Positions 9,552-17,887 of a stretch of 64,000 nt of DNA are shown here, piece by piece. A program made the translations under genes and the position numbers. Every line of letters starts with the position of its first letter. Position 1 is the stretch's first letter. Where the stretch lies: contig CAJTLY010000003.1 in NCBI GenBank assembly GCA_910577095.1, positions 4,033 to 68,032 on the forward strand. The letters are read 5' to 3'. The DNA comes from an uncultured Alphaproteobacteria bacterium (GTDB taxonomy: Bacteria; Pseudomonadota; Alphaproteobacteria; RF32; CAG-239). The notes under the pieces were generated by a model, which saw only the letters and a program-made list of their open reading frames with translations, did no database searches and was not told the DNA's origin.

Positions 9552-12002
9552 ATGGTAGATATGACACAAGCCGAAATCGATCGGGAAGAACAAGAATATA
9601 ATGCCGATTCGATTAAGGTTCTGCGCGGGTTGGACGCGGTTCGCAAACGTCCGGGAATGTACATCGGCGATACCGATGACGGCACCGGCCTGCATCATAT
9701 GATTTATGAAGTTTTGGATAACGCCATCGACGAAGCGCTCGCCGGTTACTGCGACAAGACCGAAATTATCCTCAATCCCGACGGTTCGGCCACCATCCGC
9801 GACAACGGCCGCGGAATTCCGGTCGGCATGCATAAGGAAGAAGGGGTTTCGGCAGCCGAAGTCATTATGACCCAGTTGCACTCGGGCGGCAAGTTCGACA
9901 ACAACTCTTATAAAGTCTCGGGCGGTTTGCACGGCGTCGGCGTTTCGGTGGTCAACGCGCTGTCTACCTGGCTGCGGCTGCGCATCTGGCGCGAGGGCCA
10001 CGAACATGTGGTGACGTTTGCCCACGGCAGCGTGACCGAACATCTGAAAGTTGTCGGCGAAGCCAACGGCCGCCACGGTACCGAAGTCACGTTTCTGCCC
10101 TCGCCGGAAACCTTTACCATGACCGAATTCAATTTCGATACCCTGGAAAGAAGCATCCGCGAAAAGGCGTTTCTCAATTCCGGCGTTTATCTCAAGCTGA
10201 TTGACAACCGCGGCGCCGAACCGCGCGAAGTGGTGATGCACTATGAGGGCGGACTGACCGCTTTTGTCAACCATATCAACAAATCGAAAGCGCCGCTGCA
10301 CGAAAGCGTCATTTCTTTCGGCGGCTGCGATGACGACAGCGATATTCAGGTTGAAGCGGCGCTGCAGTGGACCAACGCCTATAACGAAAGCATGCTTTGC
10401 TTTACCAACAACATTCCGCAAAAAGACGGCGGTACGCACCTGGCCGGCTTTCGTGCCGCGCTGACCCGCACCGTTAACAATTATATCAGCGAAAACAACC
10501 TGCTTAAAAAGGACAAGAACCTGATTACCGGCGAAGATATGCGTGAGGGACTGACCTGCGTGTTGTCGGTGAAGGTTCCGGATCCGAAGTTTTCTTCTCA
10601 AACCAAAGACAAGCTGGTTTCTTCGGAAGTGCGTCCGGTAGTTGAAAGCGTTGTCAGTTCCAAATTGCAGGAATGGCTGGAAGAACATCCGGCCGAGGCA
10701 AAGGTGATTGTCGGCAAAATCGTCGAGGCGGCCACCGCCCGCGAAGCGGCGCGCAAAGCCCGCGAACTGACCCGCCGCAAAGGGGTGCTGGATATTGCTT
10801 CTTTGCCCGGCAAACTGGCCGACTGCCAGGAAAAAGATCCGGCATTGTCGGAAATCTTTATCGTCGAGGGGGATTCGGCGGGCGGATCCGCCAAACAGGG
10901 ACGCGACCGTAAAACTCAGGCGATTTTGCCGCTGCGCGGGAAAATTTTGAACGTTGAACGCGCGCGTTTCGACAAAATGCTCAATTCGGCGGAAATCGGC
11001 ACCATGGTCACCGCTTTCGGGACCGGGATCGGCCGCGACGATTTTGACGCTGACAAATGCCGTTATCACAAGATTGTCATCATGACCGATGCCGATGTCG
11101 ACGGCAGCCACATCCGCACGCTGCTGCTGACCTTTTTCTATCGCCAGATGCCGGAACTGATTGAACGCGGCTATGTCTATATTGCCCAGCCGCCGTTGTA
11201 TAAGGCCAAACGCGGCAATTCGATCATCTACATCAAAGACGAACACGAAATGGAAGACTATCTGGTACGCGGCGGCTGCGAAGACGCGGTGTTAAAGCGT
11301 ACCGACGGCGAACAAATTGCCGGCGCCGATCTGATTACAATGGTCGAGAATACCCGCAAGGCGCGCAATATGATTGCCGCTTTGAGCAAAAAGGCGCCGG
11401 AAAAAATCATTGAGCAGCTGGCGGTCGGCGGTATGTTTGACCCCGTGCTGCTGAACAATCGCGAAGCCTTGCAGGCGGCGGCAGACAAACTGGCCGTTCG
11501 TCTGGATACCATGGAAGCCGAATATGACAAAGGCTGGAAGGCCGACGTTCTTTCCGACGGCTCCCTCAGCTTCCATCGCACGCTGCGCGGCGTCGAAGAG
11601 AAACATATTGTCGGCGGTTCGGTGTTTGACAGTCCCGAAGCGCGGGTGTTGAACGAAATGAAAACCTTCCTGCATGAAAATTATGCTCAGGAACAGCGTT
11701 TGTTGTCGCCCAAACTCGGCGAGGAAAAAAGGATTCACGGTCCGGTATCGTTTGTCGACGCCATCATGGCGATGGGCCGCAAGGGCATTTCGATCCAACG
11801 CTATAAAGGCTTGGGCGAGATGAATCCCGAACAGCTGTGGGAAACCACCCTCGATCCTGAGGCACGGTCGCTGTTGCAGGTGAAAGCGGAATACCTCGAC
11901 GAAGCCGACCAGGTGTTTGCCACCCTGATGGGCGACGTGGTCGAACCGCGTAAGGAGTTTATTCAGGAAAATGCCCTCAACGTGGTCAATCTGGATATTT
12001 AA
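9552..12002 (+). CDS. gyrB: DNA gyrase subunit B
   Basis: An 816-residue ATPase subunit of gyrase. The ATG at 9552 is preceded by GAAGGAAG at a normal distance; the upstream TTG at 9534 overlaps that ribosome binding site and is rejected. The GHKL ATPase has VRKRPGMYIGDT, DNAIDEAL and GRGIPVG. The transducer has QTKDKLVSSEVR. The TOPRIM domain has EGDSAGGSAKQGRDR (near 437) and MTDADVDGSHIRTL (near 511). The end IQENALNVVNLDI and the roughly 170-residue insert typical of gyrase, absent from the second paralogue at 59960, identify GyrB rather than ParE. It is followed by a strong terminator. Confidence 0.96.
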   Translation: MVDMTQAEIDREEQEYNADSIKVLRGLDAVRKRPGMYIGDTDDGTGLHHMIYEVLDNAIDEALAGYCDKTEIILNPDGSATIRDNGRGIPVGMHKEEGVSAAEVIMTQLHSGGKFDNNSYKVSGGLHGVGVSVVNALSTWLRLRIWREGHEHVVTFAHGSVTEHLKVVGEANGRHGTEVTFLPSPETFTMTEFNFDTLERSIREKAFLNSGVYLKLIDNRGAEPREVVMHYEGGLTAFVNHINKSKAPLHESVISFGGCDDDSDIQVEAALQWTNAYNESMLCFTNNIPQKDGGTHLAGFRAALTRTVNNYISENNLLKKDKNLITGEDMREGLTCVLSVKVPDPKFSSQTKDKLVSSEVRPVVESVVSSKLQEWLEEHPAEAKVIVGKIVEAATAREAARKARELTRRKGVLDIASLPGKLADCQEKDPALSEIFIVEGDSAGGSAKQGRDRKTQAILPLRGKILNVERARFDKMLNSAEIGTMVTAFGTGIGRDDFDADKCRYHKIVIMTDADVDGSHIRTLLLTFFYRQMPELIERGYVYIAQPPLYKAKRGNSIIYIKDEHEMEDYLVRGGCEDAVLKRTDGEQIAGADLITMVENTRKARNMIAALSKKAPEKIIEQLAVGGMFDPVLLNNREALQAAADKLAVRLDTMEAEYDKGWKADVLSDGSLSFHRTLRGVEEKHIVGGSVFDSPEARVLNEMKTFLHENYAQEQRLLSPKLGEEKRIHGPVSFVDAIMAMGRKGISIQRYKGLGEMNPEQLWETTLDPEARSLLQVKAEYLDEADQVFATLMGDVVEPRKEFIQENALNVVNLDI

Positions 12003-12021
12003 GCTCGAAACCGCTTTATGA

Positions 12022-12049
12022 AAAACGCCCGTTTTTACGGGCGTTTTTT
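12022..12049 (+). terminator. Rho-independent terminator after gyrB
   Basis: The hairpin AAAACGCCCG / CGGGCGTTTT with a short loop is followed by a T run, 20 bases after the gyrB stop. Confidence 0.85.
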
Positions 12050-12212
12050 AGTATTAATTTCGTTCAGATAACCCCCAATTGACGGGGGATATCTACCCGT
12101 ATTGTTGCGGCGGCAGTGTTTTTTTCAACGTTTTTTTGCTTCGAAACAAGAGCTTTTCTGGTCTTTTCATTATCATGGGAATGCCGTTTTTTATTGTTTT
12201 TGAAAACAAAAC

Positions 12213-12241
12213 TTGACAAATAATACATTTTATGTTATACA
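12213..12241 (+). promoter_or_regulatory. Near-consensus sigma70 promoter
   Basis: A perfect TTGACA, 17 bases, TATACA. It is the strongest-looking promoter near the muramidase-like gene at 12275. The preceding stretch from 12051 holds only a small hairpin (CCCCC / GGGGG near 12071) and AT-rich sequence. Confidence 0.7.
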
Positions 12242-12274
12242 AATACGGTTATTAATTTTAATCGGAGAATGAAT

Positions 12275-13057
12275 ATGAGTAATACCAGAGAATTCTTAGA
12301 AGGGATTTTCAGCGGGCAAATCCCGGTTACCCGAAGAAACCCGCAAACCGGCGCAAAAGAAAACGTTTATTACAACTATGATGAAGACCGAGATCAACTG
12401 GAGGAAGCCGGCGTTTACCACTCCCGCGCCAGTCAGTATTTCCACCAGCCGATGGCATTTGCCCAGGCTACACCGGTAAATCGTGAGACCCTAAGCAGTC
12501 AGTGGCGTACTTTGGCTCATCATAACTATAATGAAGACGGCAGTCATTTTGAAAGAGTTTTAGAAAATACGCTTGGAGAAGAAGGTGGATATGAAGATCA
12601 GCCGGAGATGATTGAAGAACCAACCAATTATGGAATTAAACAGGCAACACTTACGAATTACAGAAACAGGCACCCCGAAGCCGGATATCCGGAGCAGGTG
12701 AGAGACCTGAGAGCTAATCAAGCAAAAAATATTTATTTTGAAGATTATTATAGGAAATACAGAGTTAATAATGTTAAAGATAATCGGTTGTCAAAAATTG
12801 TTTTTGATATGTTTGTGATGTCAAATCCGAACGATGTTGCTGGTATTATACAACAAGGACTTATTGACAGCGGATATAATGTAGAGAAAGATAGAGTTTT
12901 GGGTTCTGAAAGTATAGGAGCATTAAATGCTGCCACAGATTCTGGAGATGCGAACAGAGTAGCAGAAAACATTATACGCAATCGTAGAGACTTTCTTAAC
13001 TCGCTTCCAAATCGTAATCGATATCCGGGTTGGTTGCACAGAACAAACAGGTACTGA
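12275..13057 (+). CDS. GH108-like muramidase domain protein with N-terminal extension
   Basis: A 260-residue protein. The ATG at 12275 is 7 bases after GGAG; an ATG six bases earlier is too close to it. Residues about 90-260 follow the glycoside hydrolase 108 / TtsA layout: a short helix with EEGGY (candidate catalytic Glu at 102 or 103), NYGIKQATL, a helix containing YYRKYRV, a helix near IVFDMFVMSN, a peptidoglycan-binding-like region beginning VLGSESIGALN, and the closing PGWLHRTNRY. The first 90 residues are unassigned and there is no signal peptide, so export would need another route. It is opposed by a convergent gene 5 bases away that encodes a possible inhibitor. The family call is from pattern recognition; the N-terminal role is unknown. 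Confidence 0.7.
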   Translation: MSNTREFLEGIFSGQIPVTRRNPQTGAKENVYYNYDEDRDQLEEAGVYHSRASQYFHQPMAFAQATPVNRETLSSQWRTLAHHNYNEDGSHFERVLENTLGEEGGYEDQPEMIEEPTNYGIKQATLTNYRNRHPEAGYPEQVRDLRANQAKNIYFEDYYRKYRVNNVKDNRLSKIVFDMFVMSNPNDVAGIIQQGLIDSGYNVEKDRVLGSESIGALNAATDSGDANRVAENIIRNRRDFLNSLPNRNRYPGWLHRTNRY

Positions 13058-13062
13058 CGCTG

Positions 13063-13539
13063 TTAAAAGGCAATAGAACGTTCTAAAAGCATGATGTATT
13101 CTGTCACCATTGTTTTGACAAGTTTTGTAACCGCGTCTTTTGATAAGACATTATACATTGTCCCGCATCCCGATTGTCCGCATTCGTCGGCATTGAGATA
13201 AATATAATCATAAGCCCTGTAAGTTTGCTTGACATAATTGCGAAGGGTTTCTTTATGTTCGGTTGCCGTTTCCGAGTAGTACTTGTCAATAATCTGTTCG
13301 GCAATGCTCTTGTAACAGGAGACGGCATCATAATTACTCTTCAGCATTCCGGCGGTTGTCTCGGCGGCCTTTGCCTCTTTGTTAAAAGCCTGATCACATT
13401 TCTCCAGTTCTTTTTGGTAGAGATCGATATCTTTTTGTTTTATTTCATCACTGTAACGAAAAGGATAATAATGACTTTCCCGGGCAGAGGCATTGACGCC
13501 TGTCCATAAAACAAACAAAAGAACAATAAGTTTCTTCAT
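13063..13539 (-). CDS. Small exported protein, possible LprI-like lysozyme inhibitor
   Basis: A 158-residue protein with a clean signal peptide (MKKLIVLLFVLWTGVNASA), so the mature part is periplasmic. The start has GGAGA at good spacing. The mature region is helical with conserved-looking cysteines (KCDQAF, VSCYK, ADECGQSGCG) and a long helix LRNYVKQTYRAYDYIY. The arrangement recalls DUF1311/LprI proteins, some of which inhibit lysozyme, but the match is loose. It converges on the GH108-like gene, leaving 5 bases between the stops, which fits an enzyme-inhibitor pair. Otherwise it is a hypothetical exported protein. Confidence 0.5.
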   Translation of the reverse strand: MKKLIVLLFVLWTGVNASARESHYYPFRYSDEIKQKDIDLYQKELEKCDQAFNKEAKAAETTAGMLKSNYDAVSCYKSIAEQIIDKYYSETATEHKETLRNYVKQTYRAYDYIYLNADECGQSGCGTMYNVLSKDAVTKLVKTMVTEYIMLLERSIAF

Positions 13540-13684
13540 GAATTTTCTCCGCTGAAATATTTTTCATCATACAATGGTTCTGTATAAAAACAAGCGCTAT
13601 TAATAAATGTTGGATGGAGTATAAGCCTGAAAATCTTGGGAAGAAAGTTGTTTACGCAATCGGCGTGATTATTACAAATAGTTT

Positions 13685-13712
13685 TTGATCTCAGAAAAAA
13701 CAAAAGTATAAT
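13685..13712 (+). promoter_or_regulatory. Promoter of the Cys-tail membrane protein operon
   Basis: TTGATC, 16 bases, perfect TATAAT. The expected transcript start near 13719 lies downstream of the first possible ATG at 13711, so translation should start at 13747. Confidence 0.6.
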
Positions 13713-13746
13713 GTTTGTAACGCAATCGGTCGGAAAGAAAACACAG

Positions 13747-14202
13747 ATGAGAGATAAGTGTCGAAATTTGTTATTTTTTATTTTACGCGGGTTATGGTTC
13801 TTGGCTAAGGCATTAATAACGATGATATTTATTTTCTTAGCAATATATGACCAAATGACTATTGATTCTTTTTTCCGGGATTTTCCGGGCAAAGACGGTG
13901 AAATGTGGTCTTATGTTACATCTTTAATGTATGTCATTCTGTTGTATGTGATTTCTGCTTATTTAGTTTATTGGACGTTTTTAGGGTTAAAACGGCTTCA
14001 TTATGTTATTTTAGGATTTTGTCTGATTGTTCTTTATTTTACAGGACAGGCAATACCTTTGCAGCTTGCTAGATCGGAAAGCATCTGTGCAGATAACGGT
14101 TATGTTTGGGACGAAGACAGGCAAGAATGTCGCGACGACTGCCTGACCTGGAATGAAAAAGAAGGCTGCGTGCCGTTAAAAGTGCGGAAATGGGAAAAAT
14201 AG
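13747..14202 (+). CDS. Membrane protein with C-terminal cysteine motif (unknown family)
   Basis: A 151-residue protein with about three hydrophobic helices (roughly residues 8-33, 55-80 and 84-104) and a short charged tail. The tail holds four cysteines spaced C-x13-C-x3-C-x8-C, with invariant pieces VWDEDRQECRDDC and TWNE. The same tail closes the next gene almost identically. I do not recognise the family. The cysteine spacing suggests a small disulphide-bonded or metal-binding knob, probably periplasmic. The start at 13747 is chosen because the promoter's TATAAT overlaps the earlier ATG. First gene of a three-gene run. Confidence 0.75.
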   Translation: MRDKCRNLLFFILRGLWFLAKALITMIFIFLAIYDQMTIDSFFRDFPGKDGEMWSYVTSLMYVILLYVISAYLVYWTFLGLKRLHYVILGFCLIVLYFTGQAIPLQLARSESICADNGYVWDEDRQECRDDCLTWNEKEGCVPLKVRKWEK

Positions 14203-14218
14203 ATATCAAGGATTTTCG

Positions 14219-14482
14219 ATGAAAAAATTAATTAATCTTTTGATCAAAGTATTGAAGGGAATCTTGATCGCATTTGCCGCGATGATCGTTTTCATTCTTG
14301 GTCTTTGGGCGATAGTATGGATCGGTGATATAACCGGATTGATTGTTTTTGATGAAAGCTCTTCTTGTGCTGATGACGGAAAAGTTTGGGACGAAGACCG
14401 GCAAGAATGCCGCGACGACTGCTGGACCTGGAATGAGAGAGAAGGCTGTGTACCGCTGTCCGAAGGTTGGAGACGTAAATGA
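14219..14482 (+). CDS. Short membrane protein with the same cysteine motif
   Basis: An 87-residue protein. AAGGA lies 7 bases before the ATG. One transmembrane helix (about 8-35) is followed by a tail with the C-x13-C-x3-C-x8-C motif, again containing VWDEDRQECRDDC and ending GCVPLS. The tail is nearly identical to that of the preceding gene at DNA level as well, while the membrane parts differ. This suggests that the tail module was duplicated or copied by gene conversion. Function unknown. It overlaps the next gene by ATGA. Confidence 0.75.
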   Translation: MKKLINLLIKVLKGILIAFAAMIVFILGLWAIVWIGDITGLIVFDESSSCADDGKVWDEDRQECRDDCWTWNEREGCVPLSEGWRRK

Positions 14483-14706
14483 GATCTGCGGATAAAATCA
14501 AAAATTTTTTGTTTAGTGACAACCGTTTTGCGGATAGGGTCTATAATGGGATAAAGCTTTTTGTTCCCGCCGTTGTTTTGACGGCAATCTTATTGCCTTT
14601 ATATCTGATCGTAGCGGAATGGATTCGTATTGAATATGATGTAAGAAAATGCGTTGATGCCGGCGGAGATCAAGAACAATGTTATCAGGATTATGACGTC
14701 GATTGA
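14479..14706 (+). CDS. Short single-helix membrane protein, unknown
   Basis: A 75-residue protein translationally coupled (ATGA overlap) to the preceding gene. It has a basic N-terminus, one helix at about 28-50 and an acidic tail with two cysteines (KCVDAGGDQEQCYQDYDVD). It lacks the four-cysteine tail of its neighbours but has the same general design. Unknown family. From 14707 to 14887 I see no gene, only scattered short GC-rich inverted repeats. Confidence 0.65.
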   Translation: MRSADKIKNFLFSDNRFADRVYNGIKLFVPAVVLTAILLPLYLIVAEWIRIEYDVRKCVDAGGDQEQCYQDYDVD

Positions 14707-14887
14707 CAACCGGCGCGGGGCCTTTTTATATTTACGGCTGCCGCGTTGCCCGGCGGTCTCTTCCTTGATATCCGGTTAGGTGTTTTTTCTTCTCATTGCG
14801 GCGCTTGAACCTTGCTCTCTCCGCATCTGTCCCAGCTGTACAGTCTTCGATAAATAATGGGGAAAAACGCTTATTAACAAGAAACGG

Positions 14888-14915
14888 TTGCATTTTTGCA
14901 GGAATCGTTTATAAT
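14888..14915 (+). promoter_or_regulatory. Promoter of structured non-coding RNA
   Basis: TTGCAT, 16 bases, perfect TATAAT. There is no open frame with a ribosome binding site downstream; a folded RNA with its own terminator follows. Confidence 0.6.
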
Positions 14916-14920
14916 GATTA

Positions 14921-15117
14921 CCGGCAGCAGTCGTCTGCTGTGTATTATTCAGTCATGGGGAATTCCAATCCTCAAGAGGAAATATCGCCAACTATTTGTG
15001 GCGCGGCTTGGCACTTTCTGTAAGGGGAGTGCTACAAAATAAGGCATAGCCAAATATGTGGCTGCACCCTCTTGTGTATTGGAAGCTCCCCACCTTGAAT
15101 TTTTAAGGTGGGTTTTT
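14921..15117 (+). ncRNA. Structured small RNA of unknown class (about 197 nt)
   Basis: It is bounded by a good promoter and a canonical terminator. It begins with a hairpin (CAGCAG / CTGCTG). A long interrupted closing stem then pairs GGGG 14957-14960, TTCCAAT 14963-14969 and CAAGAGG 14973-14979 with CCTCTTG 15068-15074, ATTGGAA 15078-15084 and CCCC 15088-15091. Inside are three hairpins: CGCCA/TGGCG (14986-15003), GCACT/AGTGC (15011-15032) and AGCCA/TGGCT (15048-15063), giving a four-arm cloverleaf-like layout. Size and position would suit 6S RNA, and short stretches recall it, but 6S is normally a rod with a central bubble, so I leave the class open. Confidence 0.6.
15089..15117 (+). terminator. 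Terminator of the structured RNA
   Basis: The stem CCCACCTT / AAGGTGGG with an 8-base loop is followed by five T. Confidence 0.85.
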
Positions 15118-15468
15118 CAATTGAAAGGAGGGATGCGCAAAATCAAATTGCATTTTATCAACAACTGTTCTATGCTCTGACTGTCAGCTGCCGTGCGGCT
15201 GTGGTTTGTCTGCATGAGAACAAACCTATTATTGTAAAGCTATCGGGATTCCCGTCCCGAGCAAGATAATTTAACGACGAGTTATATAGCAAAATCGTTG
15301 TCACTTCTTATCTCCGAATTTACGGAGGGAGTGCAACGAATAACCTCTTGGAGTATAGCTTCAGGAGATAATAAGTTGTTACTGCTTGCTCAGTATGGGA
15401 AGCTCCCTCCGCCTTCGGAGACCCGAAACGGCGGATATTGTTTAACCCCATTTTTTAGGAGAATTCTC
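15118..15468 (+). promoter_or_regulatory. Long structured leader of the XRE regulator
   Basis: There is no gene in these 350 bases. A possible promoter (TTGCAT 15148, 17 bases, TATGCT 15171) would give a leader of nearly 300 nt. It contains GGTTTGT/ACAAACC, CGGGA/TCCCG and, most notably, two mutually exclusive pairings: CTCCG 15312-15316 with CGGAG 15323-15327, or TTATCTCC 15308-15315 with GGAGATAA 15364-15371. Near the 3' end CTCCG/CGGAG and CCGCC/GGCGG precede AGGAGAATTCTC just before the start codon. It could be a regulatory leader. Confidence 0.35.
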
Positions 15469-16092
15469 ATGCCTGCTGTTTCTGAAACAGTTTCTCCCTC
15501 TGTGCCTTCCAAAAAAAAGAAATCACGCGGACGGACTCCGGACGGCAGTCCTAATCCGGTGGACGTTTATGTCGGTAAACGGATCAAGCTGCGTCGTCAG
15601 GCGCTTAATCTCAGTCAGTATACGGTTGCCGAATTGCTCGGCCTCACTTTTCAGCAAATTCAGAAATACGAAAAAGGCAACAATCGTATCAGCGCATCGC
15701 GTTTATGGGACTATGCCTGCGTACTCCGAGTGCCGATTCAGTTCTTTTTTCAGGATATGGATCCGGCCGTCTATTCCTGTTCGCCGCGGCTGCAATATTG
15801 CCCTGTCGAGTTTAAAGCCGAATCGCTTGACAATGAACCGTATGTAAACAATGACGACCTGATGAGTCGCAGCGAAAACGTGTTGTTGGTTTATGCTTTC
15901 AGCCGTATTCAGGATCGTTCGCTGGCCAAATGTCTTTTAAGAGTGATCATGGGTCTCGCGCATTGTCCGTCCCTTTCCAAAAGCGTCGAAATCGAAGACG
16001 CGGAAACGGCGGAAGAAGAAATCAGCGCGGAAAATGTCAACCCGAACCGAGAGCAGCCTAACTGCCGACAAAACCGTCAACCTGCATCGTAA
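15469..16092 (+). CDS. XRE-family transcriptional regulator
   Basis: A 207-residue cytoplasmic DNA-binding protein. The ATG at 15469 follows AGGAG; the open frame runs further upstream without a ribosome binding site. A basic N-terminal tail (KKKKSRGR) leads to a Cro/CI-type helix-turn-helix at about 29-90: VGKRIKLRRQALNLSQ, QQIQKYEKGNNRISASRLWD and a following short helix with PIQFFF. This layout is common in alphaproteobacterial SinR-like regulators. The C-terminal half is acidic and unassigned. Its 3' end overlaps the convergent ABC transporter gene by 35 bases. Confidence 0.85.
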   Translation: MPAVSETVSPSVPSKKKKSRGRTPDGSPNPVDVYVGKRIKLRRQALNLSQYTVAELLGLTFQQIQKYEKGNNRISASRLWDYACVLRVPIQFFFQDMDPAVYSCSPRLQYCPVEFKAESLDNEPYVNNDDLMSRSENVLLVYAFSRIQDRSLAKCLLRVIMGLAHCPSLSKSVEIEDAETAEEEISAENVNPNREQPNCRQNRQPAS

Positions 16093-17806
16093 ACAGCTTG
16101 TGGTATTGGCCTTTTTTGCGCAGCAGTTGTTCATGAGTACCGCTTTCGATGATCCGGCCTTTGTCAAACACCAGAATCCGGTCCATTTCGCGCAGGGTGG
16201 AAAGGCGGTGGGCAATCGCCAGCACCGTTTTGCCTTTCATCAGGTTTTGCAGCGATTTCTGAATATGGCGTTCACTCTCGCTGTCCAGTGCCGAAGTCGC
16301 TTCGTCAAAGATCAGGATCGGCGCGTTTTTCAAGATGGCACGCGCAATCGCAATCCGTTGTCTTTCGCCGCCGGAAAGAATCACCCCGCGATCGCCGACT
16401 TTGGTTTGGTACCCGTCGGGAAATTCACGGATGAAGATATCGGCAAATGCTTTTTGAGCGGCGATTTGAACTTGTCGGTCCGAGGCGTTGGTCTTGCCGT
16501 AGCGAATGTTTTCCGCCAGGGTGCGGTTAAACAGGCATACGTCTTGCGGAATGACCGCAATGTTGCGGTGCAGCGAATTTTGGGTAATGTCACGGATATC
16601 GTGACCGTTAATACGAACGGCGCCGCCGGTGACGTCGTAATAACGGCTGATCAGTTTGACAAAGGTCGATTTTCCGGAACCGGATAAGCCCACCAGTCCC
16701 ACTTTTTCGCCGGCGCCGATCTCAACGCTCAGGTCCCGAAACAGCGGATTGTTGCCGTTGTAGCCGAAACTTACCCGGTCAAAAACGATTTTTGACTTGC
16801 GTAACGGCAGGTCGCGGGCGTCGGGACGATCGACGATTTCCGGTTCAACCGCCAGCGTTTCCAGTGCCGAGCTCATGTTGCCGAAAATGCGCGAAATGCT
16901 GTTATAGGCCCACGAAAGCTGAAACGCGGTGCCGGAAATGCCCATGAACAAAGTGTTGGCAAAAATAAACTGCGTGGCGTCGATACGGCCGTTTTTGAAC
17001 ATAAAAATCGAAAAGAAGATAAAGCCGATAAACGAAGCGATGGTCAAAAACTGCTGGGTGATGCGGATATAGCCCATAATCGTTTTTTCGCGCGTTTCGG
17101 CCTTGCGCAGCTGCCGAAGCGATTTGAGCAGATTGTATTTTTCGAAGCTGAAGTTGGCAAAGCTCTTAATTTCGCTGTAGTTGGAGAGGGCATCTACCAC
17201 CACGCCGTTGGCGGCGCTGGAAAGACGGCCGGTTTCTTTGCCCAGCTTGCGACGGATTTTGCCCAGTCGGACGCTGACGGCGACAATCAGCGAAATCCAA
17301 ACCAGCAGCAATACCGTATAATGCCAGCTGACCCAGCTGAGCAGGACAATTCCGGCGCTGACGCGGCTGAAAATATGAAAGACTTCGTGGCTGTAGCCGA
17401 ACGCATCCAGGGTATTGTTGGCCAGGAGGTGCACTTTGTTGGAAACGTTGCCGGTCATTTCGCGTGAGAAATAAGCGATCGACTGCCGGTTGACGTCCTC
17501 AAAGGCGTCGCGCAGCACCATCGTGCGCAGTTTGGGCAGAAAGCGGGCTTCCAAAAAAGCGGAGCTTTCGGAAATCGTCATCGAAATCAGCGCAATGGCG
17601 GCGGTAATGCCGGCATAAGTGAAAATTTTGTGCCAATAATCGCCGCCTTGGGCCGGACCGGCCACCGCATCGTAAATCTTGGCAAGGAAATAAGGCTCGA
17701 TCGCGTTGGCACCCTGCCGCACCAAAATGCATCCCATCATCAGCAGAAGCAGCCATTTGAAGATTCTGACATAATGTCCGATAAACTTAAGCGGGGTTTT
17801 TTCCAT
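16058..17806 (-). CDS. ABC exporter, fused permease and ATPase
   Basis: A 582-residue type I exporter half-transporter that would work as a homodimer in the inner membrane. I start at the ATG at 17806 (MEKTPLKFIGHYVRIFKW); the frame stays open 200 codons further but that stretch lies over the next gene and lacks membrane-protein character. Six hydrophobic helices occupy roughly 20-310. The ATPase has Walker A GLSGSGKSTF, signature LSGGERQRIAIARA, Walker B ILIFDEATSALD and switch His in AIAHRLSTL. The substrate cannot be told from sequence; lipid or drug export is typical of the family. Confidence 0.9.
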   Translation of the reverse strand: MEKTPLKFIGHYVRIFKWLLLLMMGCILVRQGANAIEPYFLAKIYDAVAGPAQGGDYWHKIFTYAGITAAIALISMTISESSAFLEARFLPKLRTMVLRDAFEDVNRQSIAYFSREMTGNVSNKVHLLANNTLDAFGYSHEVFHIFSRVSAGIVLLSWVSWHYTVLLLVWISLIVAVSVRLGKIRRKLGKETGRLSSAANGVVVDALSNYSEIKSFANFSFEKYNLLKSLRQLRKAETREKTIMGYIRITQQFLTIASFIGFIFFSIFMFKNGRIDATQFIFANTLFMGISGTAFQLSWAYNSISRIFGNMSSALETLAVEPEIVDRPDARDLPLRKSKIVFDRVSFGYNGNNPLFRDLSVEIGAGEKVGLVGLSGSGKSTFVKLISRYYDVTGGAVRINGHDIRDITQNSLHRNIAVIPQDVCLFNRTLAENIRYGKTNASDRQVQIAAQKAFADIFIREFPDGYQTKVGDRGVILSGGERQRIAIARAILKNAPILIFDEATSALDSESERHIQKSLQNLMKGKTVLAIAHRLSTLREMDRILVFDKGRIIESGTHEQLLRKKGQYHKLFTMQVDGFVGS

Positions 17807-17887
17807 TTTTCCAAACTCAAAATTGACTCTTGGCGCCGAATGTATTACTATACCGACAAAAGCAATATTACCATAAAGGACAACAAA

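Noticed and set aside
14796..15023. 75-codon open frame before and inside the structured RNA
   Set aside because: No ribosome binding site, protein-like composition absent, and it crosses the promoter and stems of the RNA gene.
14921..15117. 6S RNA
   Set aside because: Size fits and short stretches look similar, but the predicted fold is a four-arm junction rather than a rod with central bubble, so I did not assign it.
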